A stretch of DNA of 64,000 nt, taken from Anagrus nilaparvatae. Taxonomy: Eukaryota; Arthropoda; Insecta; Hymenoptera; Mymaridae. This document shows positions 24,001-39,000 of this stretch, one piece after another. The stretch lies in the NCBI GenBank assembly GCA_022575985.1, contig JAKSXM010000007.1:56822501-56886500 (forward strand). Direction: 5' to 3'. Position 1 is the first letter of the stretch. Every line of letters starts with the position of its first letter. The translations under genes and the position numbers were made by a program. The notes beneath the pieces are model-generated. The model had not been told where the DNA came from and made no database searches. It saw only the letters and a list, made by a program, of their open reading frames with translations.

Positions 24001-27000
24001 TTCCTAAAATTTTACTAGACAAAACGTCATAAAAAATAAGATCATCACAATAACGTGCACTTTTTACCAGCAACTTATTTATTTTAATGTTTAAAAAAAT
24101 ATTACGACAGAAAAAATGAGCTATAACTTTTAGTTTAAATGCGTTCTGATCCAAACGAAACAAAATACATCCATAGCAATTAAATTTATTTGTAATAAAA
24201 CTGATTTTAAAAAATTACTTAAAACACTCCATATATATAAATTGTTTGCTTGAAAAGAAGAAGAAGGATGATGGTTGAATTTTTTATTTTTTTATTCTTC
24301 TTTTTTTTTTTTTATACAAACTTTGTTAAAAAAATTATGATTTAATATACTGCTGCATATATAAGTAATAAGTATATATATATATACACATAATCTATAG
24401 GGTATGTGAGGTTTATATAAAATTTAAGGTATCCATGCAACAAAAACAAAAAAAATAAAATACCAAACTTTTTTACCAATATTCCTATACTTTTTTATTA
24501 AATACTGTTTGAACTAAAAAATAAACTAAAAAATAAACAAATAAAAATTAAATAATGAAAAAAAAAAAATTTATTTTTTATATTGTCTTTTACGTACAAA
24601 TATTTAATTTATTGTTAGTTAACAATGTTTTGCAAATGTATATTTAATTATCCAAGTTTTTCTTGTGTTTATTATTATTTTTGGTTTAATGCCATAATAA
24701 ATAATATTACCTGAAATAATAAAGCTTTATAGGATACATTATCATAATTTTAACATTGTTACCAACATATTTTACGGTTATGGTTACAAAAATTTTATAT
24801 ATTCGTTAAGTAATATTTATTTTCTTATATTTGAAACGTTTATTTCTTCATGAACATTAAAAAAATTTCGTTTTTGTATAATGGATTCTTCTTACCAATA
24901 TTATTAAACTTATTAGTATTAAATATAATGAAGTTACTTTATGATATTACATTGAATCTTAAAGAAAGAACCTGTCTACGTGAAATTAATTAGTTAGTGA
25001 ACATGATGATCTTAGAAAGCGATTATACAAAAACTGATTGATATACCCGTTATAAAGTAGCTTTACGTGCTTATATGAATGTCACGATCAGAATGTCATA
25101 ATTTTGATTCTAAAGCTTTAGGTCGTAATTTTCTTTTTTTATTTTAAGACTATAAAATATTTCTTTGTTAAATATATTTAAGCTCAATATTTTATTAAAT
25201 AAAAGTGACTCGAATTCCTGGTTGTGCCCTAGTTCCTAATATAACAAGAAAGTATCTCAGGTAGTGCTCTATTTATTCGTGAAAATTTAAAATATCTCAT
25301 TATTGATATGACTCAAGAAATCGATCAGGGGTGTATTATTTTATAAGTTAAGCATAAACATTGAGATTAACTTAAGTCTATCTCTTCCGCTCTCATGGTT
25401 TTTAACTTAGCTGAACCCCTCTCTCAACTATGTTAGTCTATAATATAAGCTATGATAACAATTAAAAATAAACTTTATCCTGCACCTCAAGAAGACACTC
25501 ACATTAGTCCTTCAAATGATTCAGCCTTTGATCTGTGTATCGTTGATGAAAATAATTCTATTGTTATTTTTACAGAAGCTTTCGGAATTATCTGTTCTTT
25601 TGTCTTACGTAATAGGTGGCCTAAACAGGTAATAAAAGTTTTATAATATATAATAAGTACTAACAAATCGATTCTACCCCAAACGGAACCACCCCCGCCC
25701 CCATTCCCTCTCCTATCCCCCTAAGAAGCAGAATAACCCTATATGACTTTATACTTTAAAAAAATATTTTTTCAGCTCAAAAATAATATAACTTTACAAA
25801 ACTCTGTATTTTAAGTAGCTCCGCAAATAAAATCAACCATTAAACCCCCCCTCCCAACTGCCCCCTCCCATTTTTAGAATACAATACCGATACGGGTGTA
25901 AAGTGGATGTTTATAATTGTTTTTAATAGCATTAACTGGCTGTAATATTTTGAGAAAATACTCCGGTGTTACAACCCCCCCCCCCCCCAAGAAGCAAAAT
26001 AATCATATATGTCTTAATACATACAAAAAAATATTTTTTTAGCTTAAAAATAGTATATGCTTTCAAAAGTCTGTACTCTAAGGAGTTCCGCAAATAAAAT
26101 CAACCTTATGCCATATCCCCCACCCCAACTGCCCCCTGCCATTTTTAGAATACAATATCGATTCTGGTATAAAGTTAATTTTCATAATCGTTTTCAATAG
26201 CATTAACTGGCTGTCATATTTCGTGAAAATACTCCGGTGTCACTGACTGTTACAACATCCCTCACCTCCCCGGAAACTATTATTATAGCATACAGTTATG
26301 ACTTATTTATTTGTAGAACATAAAAGCTCTTACTGGGGTTCTTGTTTAACGTGATTCCCTTTGCATCTCACTGGGGTGCTTGTTTAACGTGAGTCCCCTT
26401 GCCTCTCACTATTGCTTGCATTCCAGTCATAGTCCTGATCTTCATTTTCCGATGCATAACTCTCAGACCAGCTTCCAGCATCTTCCTGGAAGTCTGCATA
26501 TGGGTCACTATGATACTGAGGTACTCTGTCTAGGTGTCTGAAATATCCTAAATACCATAAAACTGAAGCAATATGTGCACAACAACCTACAACTCGAGCA
26601 CCATTTTTGCATTTGCAATACCAACCTTTTATTGGATCTAAGCCTTCTCTCTTATAACGTATCCAAAGCTGATATTGCTGCGATATTGTATGACGTGACT
26701 GTATTTTGACCCTAATTATATCTGATTCATCTCTCTTTTTTTTTTTTTTTTTATTTTTTATTAAAAATTTTATTGTATAAATGTTATACAAAGTTTAGTA
26801 GTACAGTTGTTTTTACATATATGCGTATCACATGAAGTTATATAAAACTATAGAAAAAATAAAATTTAATTAAAAACATAATAATTGTAACTAAATAAAT
26901 TCAAACAAAAAATAATTAATAATTCAACTTAAGCTAAATTAGGGAATAAGGAAAGGTGAAAAGAAAGGAAGCAGTTTACGGAAAAATTTAAAGTTTAGTA

Positions 27001-30000
27001 GAAAGTTAAAGATGAGGGGTTAATAGGGAGATACCCGATTCTCGTGCATCAATTTCTAGTAGATATTTATGTAGATTAGCTTTAAAAGAGCTAATAGTAG
27101 ACGAGAATCGAATATTTTCAGGAATTGAATTCCAGAAGGAGATCATGTAGATCAAAGAGGAATTGCTATAAAGGGGATTTTTCGTGAGTTCAACTTTCAG
27201 GTGAGGTCTGTTTTTGGGACGCAACTCACGAGCTGGCTTGTAAATATTGACTTTAGATTTTAAATACTCCGTAAACTCTGTAAACATACATTGCATAGTA
27301 TTTGTCAATATCAAATTCGTCACTAGCTAAATACTCTCGAGTTTAAGAAGCTGCTTGCCTTAATTGGTACACTCCAATAGTAAGTCTATGCAGATCGTCC
27401 ATTTTGAGTCGTGGAAAGTCTTTAGTGTATTTCCATCAACTTTTTCCCAAATAACTTGTCTTCTATCAAATCGATTATCTTCCACATATGCTTTAAGAGT
27501 ATTCCTTTTATTGCTTAGGCTTAGCATTCTTTGTGCTACTGTATCAATATCTGGTTTTCTAGCTTCCCGTCTAGGTGGCCTAAAAACATTGCAGATAGCA
27601 CAAACAAAACTCACATAATCTTTTATGTATGGAGTTTGAGTGTTAGGAATTACTTGCCCCAGTGTTTTCCAGGTCTTTAATAATCCGTTTACTGATTCAA
27701 CTACCCACCTTATTTTAGATACCAGACGAGATGAATTGGCACTCAGAGTGTCAAGTTGAGAGCCTCGATCTAAAAATGTTGGCATCTTTGGAATCAGCAA
27801 ATGCTCCTCCAGAGTTTCTACTGAGTCTCGGAAACCACGGTCTACAACTAATATGTCGTCTGGTTGAACCCACTCTAAAAACTCGGATCCCCTTTTCTTT
27901 TTTAGGTTGTTCATTATGCTAGCATCATTGTTTTTACTATCAGCAAAGTAAGACCAAAGACATCCAAGATGTAGCCAGTTGTACTGACTATCATCATTGG
28001 CTTAACCAAAGGCCTTCATTTATGCACTGAAAAGCAGAATCGTTGAAAAGTGTAATTACTGCTCTTTTGTATGTATATATAAGTAACATCTGCAACTAAG
28101 ATTGCTTTTGTATCATCACCTTCTGCGAAAATTATTTTGGCAATATCCGTAGAGTGATTCTTAATCAAGTCTTCTCGAGATATGTGATTCAATCCCAGGT
28201 GATCGGGAAAAAAATTCGTCATTAAAGCTTTTCTTGCTGTATCTATTGCTCTTCCTATTGTTCTTCTACGCATTCCAAAGAGAGTTGAAAGAATCGAATG
28301 AGAAAGCCCTGTTCTCAGTTTCATTAAGCAAATTGCTAAACATGTACGGGGGCTCCTAACTTTTGTATTACGAATAGAACCTTTAACTACTTCAAAAAGC
28401 TTATTAAAATCAAAACTTGTGACACCCGTTAGACGAAAATAATCGTCATTGCTTAATGCTCCAGGCTTATCGAAATTGAGCGAACCTTTATTGCAAAAAC
28501 CACGCAAATCATTTAAAAGCTTAGTAAGTTCTACATCTGTAAAATTGGTTGTAGGCGACACCTCTTTTATTCGATACATTTCTTCTTTCTTAAAGTAAGA
28601 AACATCTAAATGCCTTTTACAGCATCTTTGCTTTCCTGGTATTATTAGACCCCGCTTTACAAAAAGTTTAAGTTTAGCTTCTGGAGTTATAACTACAAGA
28701 TTATTTTTCTTTTTGCAAATAATGCACGAATTTTTTGATTTAGTTGCTCTACCAAACGGAAGAGTAATGCTTTCCAATTCTCCCGCTTCATTATCAGTAC
28801 CGCTCTCAGATATTATTAAGCAAATATCTATAACAACCTTTTTTAAACAGACATTTAAACTTTTTATAGACAAATATCCACAAGGTAATATAATAACAAA
28901 TATATATTCACTTTGTAGATAAAATATAAAAATCTACCTAACACGTACCAGTATTGGTATTGTATTCTAAAAATGGAAAGGGGCAGTTGGGGGGGGGGGG
29001 GTTAATGGTTTATTTTATTTGCAGAACTACTTAGAGTACAGAATTTAGAAAGCATATATTATTTTTAAGCTAAAAAAATATTTTTTTTGTATTTATTAAG
29101 ACATATATGATTATTCAGCTTCTTGGGGGGAGGTAATAGTCAGTGAAACTGGAGTATTTTCTCAAAATATGACAGCCAATTAATGCTTTTGAAAACAATT
29201 ATGAATATCCACCTTACACCCGTATCGGTATTGTATTCTAAAAACGGGAGGAAGCGATTGGGGGGGGAGGTTAATGGTTGATTTTATTTACGGAGCTACT
29301 TAAAATACAGAGTTTTGAAAAGTTATATTAGTTTTGAGCTAAAAAAATTTTTTTTTAAAGTATTAAGTCATATACCCTATATATAGTCACCCTATATATA
29401 GGGTTGTTCTGCTTCTTAGGGGGATAGGAGGGGGAATGGGGGTGGGGGGTGGTTGCGTTTGGGGTGGAATCGATTTGTTAGTCCATATAATATATAAAAA
29501 AAACTTTTATTGGGGTTTTTAGGTCAAAAATAAAAGGGGCCGAAAACCCGCCTTATTGACCCTCCTCCTTTGATGCGTGGCCCCAGTCACACGCTATAAA
29601 AATTAAAAGTCACAAGCACACAACGACCAGGCACACAAAATCAACAACAAAAAAACACTTTTATACACAATCACACAAAAAATTTAAAAAAAAAACACAG
29701 ATAATTCAATTCAAGCACCTCGTGCTCAGGCGATTTCTCCTGGCCAGGAATTTCAAGTACCACCTCTTCAAACCTACAAGCTCGGAAATCGCACTAAGCG
29801 AAACACCAATGACAGCTTACGAGCAAGTCCAATAATGAAAGAGGTAGTCCTAAACTCAGAATACAAGCACCAAGCACCAAGTATACCAAGCACACAGTAA
29901 ATAGCAAACAAACAAGTATCCAGTAAAGGTGTAGAAAATCGCAGTGTCTGAAGTCAGGACAGCAAATGCTGCTCATGCTAATATCGCGGTTATATTTATA

Positions 30001-33000
30001 GGCCTTTTCCGATTTTGACCTTGTTTGCTGACTGGTGTGCTGTCCGTTATAAATTTCGCCATACATGCTATGTGCGAAGGCACCAAAGCGTTTGCAAAGA
30101 AATAGTATACACGCTATCAATGAAGGCACCAGCCTATGACCAAGTGGTAAGGAAGCAAAATTCTAATAAACGAGAAGAAAAAATATAAGTACAGGAAGTG
30201 GCAAGGGAGTAAATTATAAATTAATTTTACATAAGTAACTCATGAGCAAGGGAGCAAAGACAATAATAACAAAGACACGAAGTCAATTAAAATTAATTTA
30301 ATACACTGGTCAAACTGACCATTTTTGCAATACGTATACTTAATTTTCAGATGTCATAACAGTCTCTTCAGTTTTTAATTGTTCCTACAGTAAAATTAAA
30401 TTTGTAGTATAACAAAGCCAAGTTTGATTATCTTTTAACTCTAGTTACGTCGGTAAAAAAGATTAATTTGTACCTGCCATACCAACAAAGACTTTTCCGA
30501 ATTCCAAAATCTGCTAAATACGTATACGAAATACGTATACTTAATTTTCAGATGTCATAACAGTCTCTTCAGTTTTTAATTGTTCCTACAGTAAAATTAA
30601 ATTTGTAGTATAACAAAGCTAAGCTTGATTATCTTTTAACTCTAGTTCCGCCGGTAAAAAAGATTAATTTGTACCTGCCATACCAACGAAGACTTTTGCA
30701 AATTCCGAAATCTGCTTTATCGGCAGTCCTGACATTACAGAATTTAGTATAGATATGGAATATACTCGGCTTTGCTATATTACTAACGCGAAGTTATCTA
30801 AGTATATTTAGTGGCTTTAAAATGTATTATTATGAAGAAAAAAAATTACAAATCAATTACAATCTTTAATAAAAATAAATTATTTAATATTTTCATTATT
30901 CCCCATAAATATTTCATGAACTATATAATTGAGCAAGACAATTTATTAAAACCTTAAATCAAAAATAACCAAAAATTTAATTATTAAACTTTAAACTATT
31001 ATTTAAACATAACAACAAAAAAAAATAATAAATAAATTTATCTAAAGGTGCAAAAGCATAATGAAGTTAAAAATAACAAAACATTGAAAATTCTCTTCTT
31101 TGAATATATATATTCCGGTCAGTTTTAGCAATACATGAATTTATAAAGTTTCAGCGCGAAAAGCATCTGGCATAGACAACAAGCCTTCCGGGCATTATAA
31201 GCTCTCGCATGTTATATGCCTAGGACAGAGAATAAATTCTCTTGAGAGAAAAAGAGAAAAAAAATAGTAATAGAGAAAGAGATATAATAAAGAAAAGGAT
31301 ATGATAATGTCCAGCACGTCGACTCTCTACATTATGTCATTGATGAAGCGCCTCTCTAATAAATATACTATAAAGCTTCATTCACTATATATATATATAT
31401 ATATATTTTTAACATAGACTTACATACATTTTATTATATATTATGTTTATAAATCATCCTTTTGCATACACACACACATTTATAAATTTTACTCACGCTG
31501 TATATATATATTATATATATATAATCTGTGCTTGAAATTTTAATTTCACTTTAACCATGACTATTTATAGTAGGACACTATATTTTAAAATTAAATTTTA
31601 ATTTTTTGTAATTAAAAAAGCATGAAATAATAATAATAATAAAAATAAATTACGTTTTTATTTTTTTTTTAATTTATTTTTATCATACATGAAAATATCT
31701 ACTGCATTAAAAACAAATTTATTATACTAAATTATTTTTTTATTAACTTTTTTTTTTATTAATGATTTTTTGTACATAATAGCGTAGTTATATATATATA
31801 TATATAAATTTATGAACAATTTTTAATATTAAAATGTTATTATTAATTTTTAAACATAAAATTTATTATATATTTTAGTTCAAATAATAGTTATTTGTTA
31901 TAGGTATTTTTTTAATTAAAATATAATTATTTTTTGATGTATCAGAAAATTTAATTTAATAAAAGTTAAAAATTTGGTAACATACTTTATTGACAGTGTT
32001 TTGAATATCAAAATAAGTTACAAATTACTAAAATAATTAGTACACTGTATATAAGTAGGTATAATTTAACAAATATAATCTCTATAAACTTACTCATCTG
32101 ATATAAAGGAGGTTAGGCGAACCGCGAGATATCACATCATTTGTTATTTAAGATTCCACTTTGAAAACATTCTTGCTTGACTTGATTAGTATAAACGTAG
32201 TAGGTAATTGTTAACAAATATCAATGAATACTTTGTGGTAAAGAAGTTCCTATTCAACCACTTCCCTTAACCGTTAAAATTATGTTAAGCTCGTTAACAT
32301 CAGATTCATTGACTTCGTAGGAAGTGTTATTGAATGCACCCATTATATTAATCAGAGTGATTATAATAGTTTACTATGTTTTGATAAATACCTCAACATA
32401 ACAAGGATATCATGGCTTAACCATTTTAACCGATAAAGTTGTTAATGAGAAATTAAAGGGATTTTTTATTTTTATTGTAATTTTATTATTCTTTGTTATA
32501 AAATTATAAATTACAATTAAGATCCTTTGAATTAAATCTCAAAGGCTTGTTAGCTAGTGTGCCATTTTAGATATTTTATCCTGAAAGCTAAATATCTTTT
32601 AAAGTTTGTTTGATGCCTCTTACATAGATTTTAGTTGACTTCTCAAAATATTTCTCTTTTAATACCTTTTTGAACAACTAATACGAAAAGAGCTTAAGTT
32701 CAAAGTTAAAATTAATAGACTTGTTAAATAATTTTAAAATTATCAAAATAGCTAAGTTTTCATAATTTCTGTTGATCTTTCTAATTATAGAATTATAATC
32801 TTTGTATCTAAACAACTTTATTTTATTTTCCACTGTAACTGTCTTTGACTGTTTTTTAATATTTCTGAAACTAACTTGTATTTTTTCTCATTTACATCCG
32901 GGAGTTTTTGAGGTGACTAAATCCATAAATGATAATAAAAAAATCATACAATTTATAATCTAAGGTTTGAAAAATGTGAAAATCCATTTTTTTTAATGCT

Positions 33001-36000
33001 TCATATTTAGTATACAATTTCAATTTGATCATAAAAAAATAGTAAGTTTATTTTATTATGAAGTTGGTATAATTTTTCAAACTATGATTTATAATCTCTT
33101 ACAACCCTTATTTATACAGACTTCCACCTGTACATTAAATTTTATGATTTTTTTTATTATAATTGAAATTAGTAATCTCAAAAACTCCCGAAGGTAAATT
33201 ATGAACCAAAAATGCAATTGAGTTTCAAAAATATAAATAACTGACACGTTTTGGCTGAAAAATAAGGTAAAAAGGCTTATTTTTTATTATCTTACCCTCT
33301 GTATAGACTTTTTCTGAATATTTATACACCGAAAATGACCAAAAAACTAAATAATTCATAAGTTTATAGTCCGGAAACCAATGTTACTTTCAATTTTTCA
33401 TAAAATTTTAATCTGAAAAACTCAAGTGGCACATTTTAGTCGCCTCAAAATTAATCTATTAAATCAATATACTTATTTACATCAATTACCTTAGCATTAC
33501 CAGCAACTTGCGGCGATGTCTTACCAAACTCGTCATTAATCTACTTAAGCAGTTTTGTATATTATTTTATAACCATGTCTTTTGCTGAAATAAAAAGTTT
33601 TAAAATGTGACTCACACTCAAAGCTTTCATTGTTTTCTTATTAAAGATTTGTATTATTATTTGTATATTAAATTAAATTGCCCTATTATTAAATAATTTT
33701 TAAATGAATCATATTAAATTAAATTGCCCTATCTCGATATGTGTATTTATATTACATCCCTTTTATTATTATGACATATCAAAGGGCAACATTAAATAAT
33801 TTTTTTAAATACATTTAAAAATTATGCCCAGTAAAGGTCAATGAAAACAAAAATAATATATATATACTCGTTAGAAATAAAGTTTTTAATTTCTAAGCTA
33901 ATATATTAATGTTTTTAGTAATACAACCAAAAATTCAAAATCTAACTAATTTAACATAATGTTAATATAAAATAATTTTTATTATGAAAAAAAACAAGAA
34001 ATCATAAATGAAAATAATTGGATAATACAACAATAATAATAATAACAATAGTAAAATTAGATAGTATAGGATTTTATAAAGCTATAAATAATATGTAATT
34101 CGAGTAATTCTATATATATTCAAATAATATATTTAAACAATTGTACATGTATTAAATTAAATTGATAATAATATGAAACATTCATGTTGTACAATGCTAA
34201 TTATATTCTGTATCATCAGAATGATTTATGCATTTATGACATTTATGTTACATACAATTCATATCTATTTAATTTTAAAAGTATTTATTTTTTTATAAAA
34301 ATATGTTTTTGATAATTTAAAATAATTTTTTTTTTTAATTTGGGAGTATGTTAATGAAGCCAAAATTTTGTTTGTCAGAAATTTTTAATTTCTGATTTAG
34401 CATATTTGTGATAAGCTATGCTATTATATATTTGAATTGGCGGGCCACTTTGGCCCAAATCTGGGTACAGGGTTATAATTAAAGGATTAAAAATTATTAT
34501 ATAATGCAAAACTCATTTGTTAAGCTATTCTTTCCAGAAAATTTTTATTGCATATTCCTAATAATTTTTTATTTATAATCTGAGGGATTTAACACCAATT
34601 GGACCCAAGTTGAATTTAAAAGCCACGAAAACAGTCCACTTTATTTTCAATAATGTGTATCGAAAAAATAGCTTATGCTTATTATGACTTAATGTTTAAT
34701 TTATTGCAGGGTGGAAAATATTTTCCTTTTAGGAGTTAATACAAATTTTTGTAAAATTTGATTTCTGGTCCCCGAAAATTATATGGATTACTTCGTACGA
34801 ATAAATCATTACTTTTTTTCTGTAGCCTAAAATATCTCAAAGACCAAATAAACCAATTTAACCTTTTTTTTTGCGAAGCTCCAACTAAAAACCATTGATT
34901 TTTTCCCCTAATATTCTGCATATAAATAAGCAAAAAAAATTAAATTAAACTTTTTAGAGAGTTCAATACTGTTCAACTCTAAATTGTTATAAACAATCCC
35001 CTAATAAAATTAAAATTTAATATTAAGTTAGTAAAAGCTTAAAACTTTAAACAACATTAAAAAATAGTTTAAAAATAATAATTAAAAACTGTGTCAGCAC
35101 TTCCCCAAAATAAAAAAATAACAAAATAACATAAAAAATTAAAAAATATATTTTTCCAATTTAATTACAGTTTAATCGAAGCGACGATCACAATGTCGTT
35201 ATAAATAACGTAAATGCAGAACAAGCAGGAAAATATCGTTGTGAAGTCTCAACTGACACACCATTCTTTATCACAAGAACAGAAACAAGTTATATGCATG
35301 TTGTCAGTAAGTAAATACATATGTAAAAAAAAAACCAATTTTTTTTATGTATAGAAATTTAAAAAATACACATTTTTAGATCAGCTAAAAAAATATTCAA
35401 TGAATAATAATAATGATAAAATAAAAATTTACATGTCATATTTCCATTTATTTCAAAATAATCAAATTTTATGTAAATTTTCATACATGAAAAAAATAGA
35501 AAAAAAAATAAATTGAAAAAAAAAGAGGCTGAATAAACCATTTTTTTTTTCGTTACTTTATTCAAAAATAAAATATATTTTAATTGTTATTATTATCATT
35601 ATTTCTTTTTTAAAAAAAAAGTAAAAACTAAATAATTAAGAATTAAAAAGATTTGTAAATAAATAAAAGCTCATTGACCTTTTTTTTGTATTAAAAAATT
35701 TACAATAGCTTCTTTTGTTTTTTATCTTTTTTGAATACTTAGAGGAGCTACGTGTGGTTTTTCTTTTATTTTTCAAGGTCTTTTTTTTTATCTCATATTA
35801 AAAAATACATAAACTTTTCTCCATTTTTGGTCTTAAACACATACTTTTTTTGCATTGTCTTTTCTCTATACGTTTTGTTAATCGTAGCCAATTAAAACGC
35901 AGTTAGCCACAGGCATTAAAATAAAAAAAAAGGGTTTTCTTTTATTTTTACTTATCTTTCATTTTCATTCTTTTCTCTTTATTTTTTAATACACACACAC

Positions 36001-39000
36001 ACACGTACACACAATAAAATCTTTTTCAGTAAAATATAAAATGTCATCAAGTTTAATAATAGTCTTATTATTTAGTAAAGAAAAAAAGGAAAATAATAGT
36101 AAAACATTTTTTTTTACCATTAAAAATAAATTCTTAGAAAAAAAAAATGGAAAAAAAGCTGGGTATTTTCCAAATATATGTCAAAGTAAAATAAATAATA
36201 ATATTAAATATAAAAGAGAAAAAAAGTAAATTACATTACAGCAAATCATTCTTTTTTTTATTTCATGACAAATGTAAAACCCTCGAATTTTCCTATTTTT
36301 TTTTCTGTATTTAATCGTAAAATAAATTGAGTATAGTAACGAAAAAAAAAAAGAAAAATGATACATGAAAAAAAAAAATGTTATTTTTTTGTATTTAACA
36401 GATCTACCACAAGGGAATTTAACATTACACATGGAAAAACCAAGATATTCAGCAAATGATATTGTTAGGGGTAACTGTACAGCGCCACCAGGGAACCCTC
36501 CAGCTAATCTCACATGGACTGTCAATGGACAACCGGTATGTACTACAATAAAAAAAAATATATCTTTTTTTTTATACTTTTTCTAAGTAAAAAAAAAGGG
36601 TATTATAAACTAGACTTTAAAAAAAGTTAAAATAATTACTTGACAAAGATGACGAAGCGAAAATTTTTTATTTTTACTATATAAAATTACCATTTTGAAT
36701 CGATAACTACAAGTTATAAAAATGGAGAGCATGTAATTTTGTTTTATTTTTATGTATGCTTAAATTTTAAAATTAATTTAATGTAATTTTTAAAGTTGTG
36801 TATTACTAATAATAATAGTCAATTATTTTTAATATACAGAAGAAGACATAAAATTTAATAGAATATTGGGCGTTACTTGTACTTTCCTGTAATAAATTCT
36901 TATAATATAAAAATTGCCCTGATTCTATATAAAAAATAAGCTTGATTCTTTTTTTTTTATTTTTCAGAGGAGATCATTTATTCATTTAATGGGAAATTTT
37001 TTTTACCCCCTTGACAATCATTGAGGGCTATTTCCTCTGTACTTCCCTCTTTGAATGTTTGAAATTCCTTTGAGTAATGTTAGATTTTTTTCAGTGGGAA
37101 CTTTGCTCTCAGACTTAGATTAACAGCTTTCCTTCCTAGACCACCAAGCAAGCTCAGCCAGCGCCTCTTGTAAAATTTTTTTATTTATAATTCCAGCTAC
37201 TTGCTAAAATTGTTTTTTTATTAATTTGAAAAGGAAATTCCAAGAAATTGTCGCCCCTTAGTTGCTTTTAATTCTATAGAGCATTTATTTGTTTTGCTCC
37301 TCAATGATTTGTAAAAAATATTTTAATCTAATAAAGTTACTATCAAGTAATTTCACTTATTCTTACAAAATAAATTCCTTCTTATTAAATTTTATAATAA
37401 AATATAGTGACAAAAATTTCCACCTGCAGCAAACGAATTTTTTTCAGTTCCCGCAAGCAGAATTCTGTGTGAGGCTAGTGGACAAATTTTTCAGTGTAAA
37501 AAAATACATAAACTGAAACTTGATGAAAATTAATAAAAATTGTTCTGAATAAATTTTCTAGTAACTAATGATTTTCAAAGAGTTTTGATACTCAACTAAA
37601 TTTAACAGTTTATTATTTTCGAAACTTTTTAACATACTTGGAAATTTAATTTGAAGCATTATTTTTTTATTACTACTTAACTTGGCCCTGGAATTGAAAA
37701 AAAAAATTGAAGGCACATCAATTTGACTCGTATTTTCAGGCAGTTTGAATCTTCAAAAAACCGAAAAAATTCGTGAACAAAATTTTGGTAACAGTTGCAA
37801 AAAAAAAATTTCAAATTTTAATCCAAAAACTGCGTCAAAAATACCTGGGGTTATGAACTTAATAGTATATTTACGGCTCGTGTCCACAAAAGTAAAGAAT
37901 GGCCCAAATCGCACGTAAGTGGGAGATTCTTTATTTATGGACAAGGGCCGTAAAATTTTTTTCATTTTAAGCCACTTCCGCTTTCGTTTTTATCGGTTTG
38001 AATTTTTCAAATCGGCCGGAAGTCAAGTTCGCCGTAATTATTTTTGCTCAAATTTTTCTAGAATGTTGGCCTATGGGTAAGCTTGTCCCAACAAAATTTT
38101 TGACATGTGACATTCAAATGAGCGCACACAATCATTATTTTAGTCTGCTCTTTAAGGGTCAGTAAAAACTACTTTGACACCGATTCTAGGTACATTGATT
38201 GAGAGAAAAAAAATTTTTTTCAGATAGTCCAGGTGAAAAGGAAACTTTTTACTAATTATATGTTTTTATCAAAAGTGCTTTGGTTTTGAAAAAATGAAGC
38301 CTTTTTAAAGCCCTAAAATTGGAAAATCTCAAAAAAAACCAATTTTTGAGCATTAGAAAATTTCAGTCGATATTAACATTTTTCAAAAATTCCGATGAAA
38401 ATGCAAATCAAGACCTAAAATAAGCCCTAAAGAAAAGAATTAAAAAAATATATATATTGGTCTGGTGAGTTAAGCTGGACCTGAACATATGCAAATTCCT
38501 TCTATAAGTTTCTTTTGGCCATATTTTTATTAAAAAATTTTTTCTCCCAGAAATTTCCTTTTAATAAAGTAAAAACATTTTTAGTTATCATAATAAACAT
38601 TTTATTATTTTTTTTTAAACTTTTAATTCAATCAAAAAATATTATATAAATTCAATTATAAAATTCCAACTTTGTAAATTCTTACTCAAATGTAATAATA
38701 AAAAGAAAAAAATAACTTTAAATTATTATTATTATTATTTAAAATTATTATAAAAAATTGCAGAAAATTTTCATAAAATAAAAAAACAAAGTGAAGGAAT
38801 TTATATTTTATAACTTAATATTATACAAAACTATTATTATTATTATTATTATTTTTTAATAAAAAAATTATAACTTTAAATATAAAAGAAAAATATTCTT
38901 ATAAATCTTTTGTTATACTTATTTTAAAATAAATTAAAGGTTTTTAACAGATAATCAATTTATATACAAAAAAAAAAAGAAAATTTTTATAATCTGTTAA

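Larger units (their letters stand above)
25617..29523. mobile_element. DDE transposon (3.9 kb) with ~650-bp terminal inverted repeats, in beat intron
   Basis: Left end near CCTAAACAGGTAATAAAAG, right end near CTTTTATTGGGGTTTTTAGG. Inside these, CTAACAAATCGATTCTACCC on the left mirrors GGTGGAATCGATTTGTTAG on the right. The TIRs run to about 26,270 and back from about 28,931. Each TIR is itself a direct duplication of a roughly 270-bp unit: blocks with AATAAAATCAACC, then C-rich, then TTTTTAGAATACAATA, then AGCATTAACTGGCTGT occur at 25,720-25,975 and 25,985-26,255, with complements on the right. Between the TIRs lies a broken minus-strand transposase. Exact ends and target-site duplication are uncertain. 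Confidence 0.88.

Noticed and set aside
25452..25646. 64-codon plus frame with a GTAATA donor-like end.
   Set aside because: No recognisable domain; it overlaps the transposon end and does not fit beat in sequence or family.
29794..30129. 111-codon minus frame with a hydrophobic C-terminal half.
   Set aside because: Sits inside the LTR-like block; composition follows the DNA, and no signal peptide or domain is recognisable.
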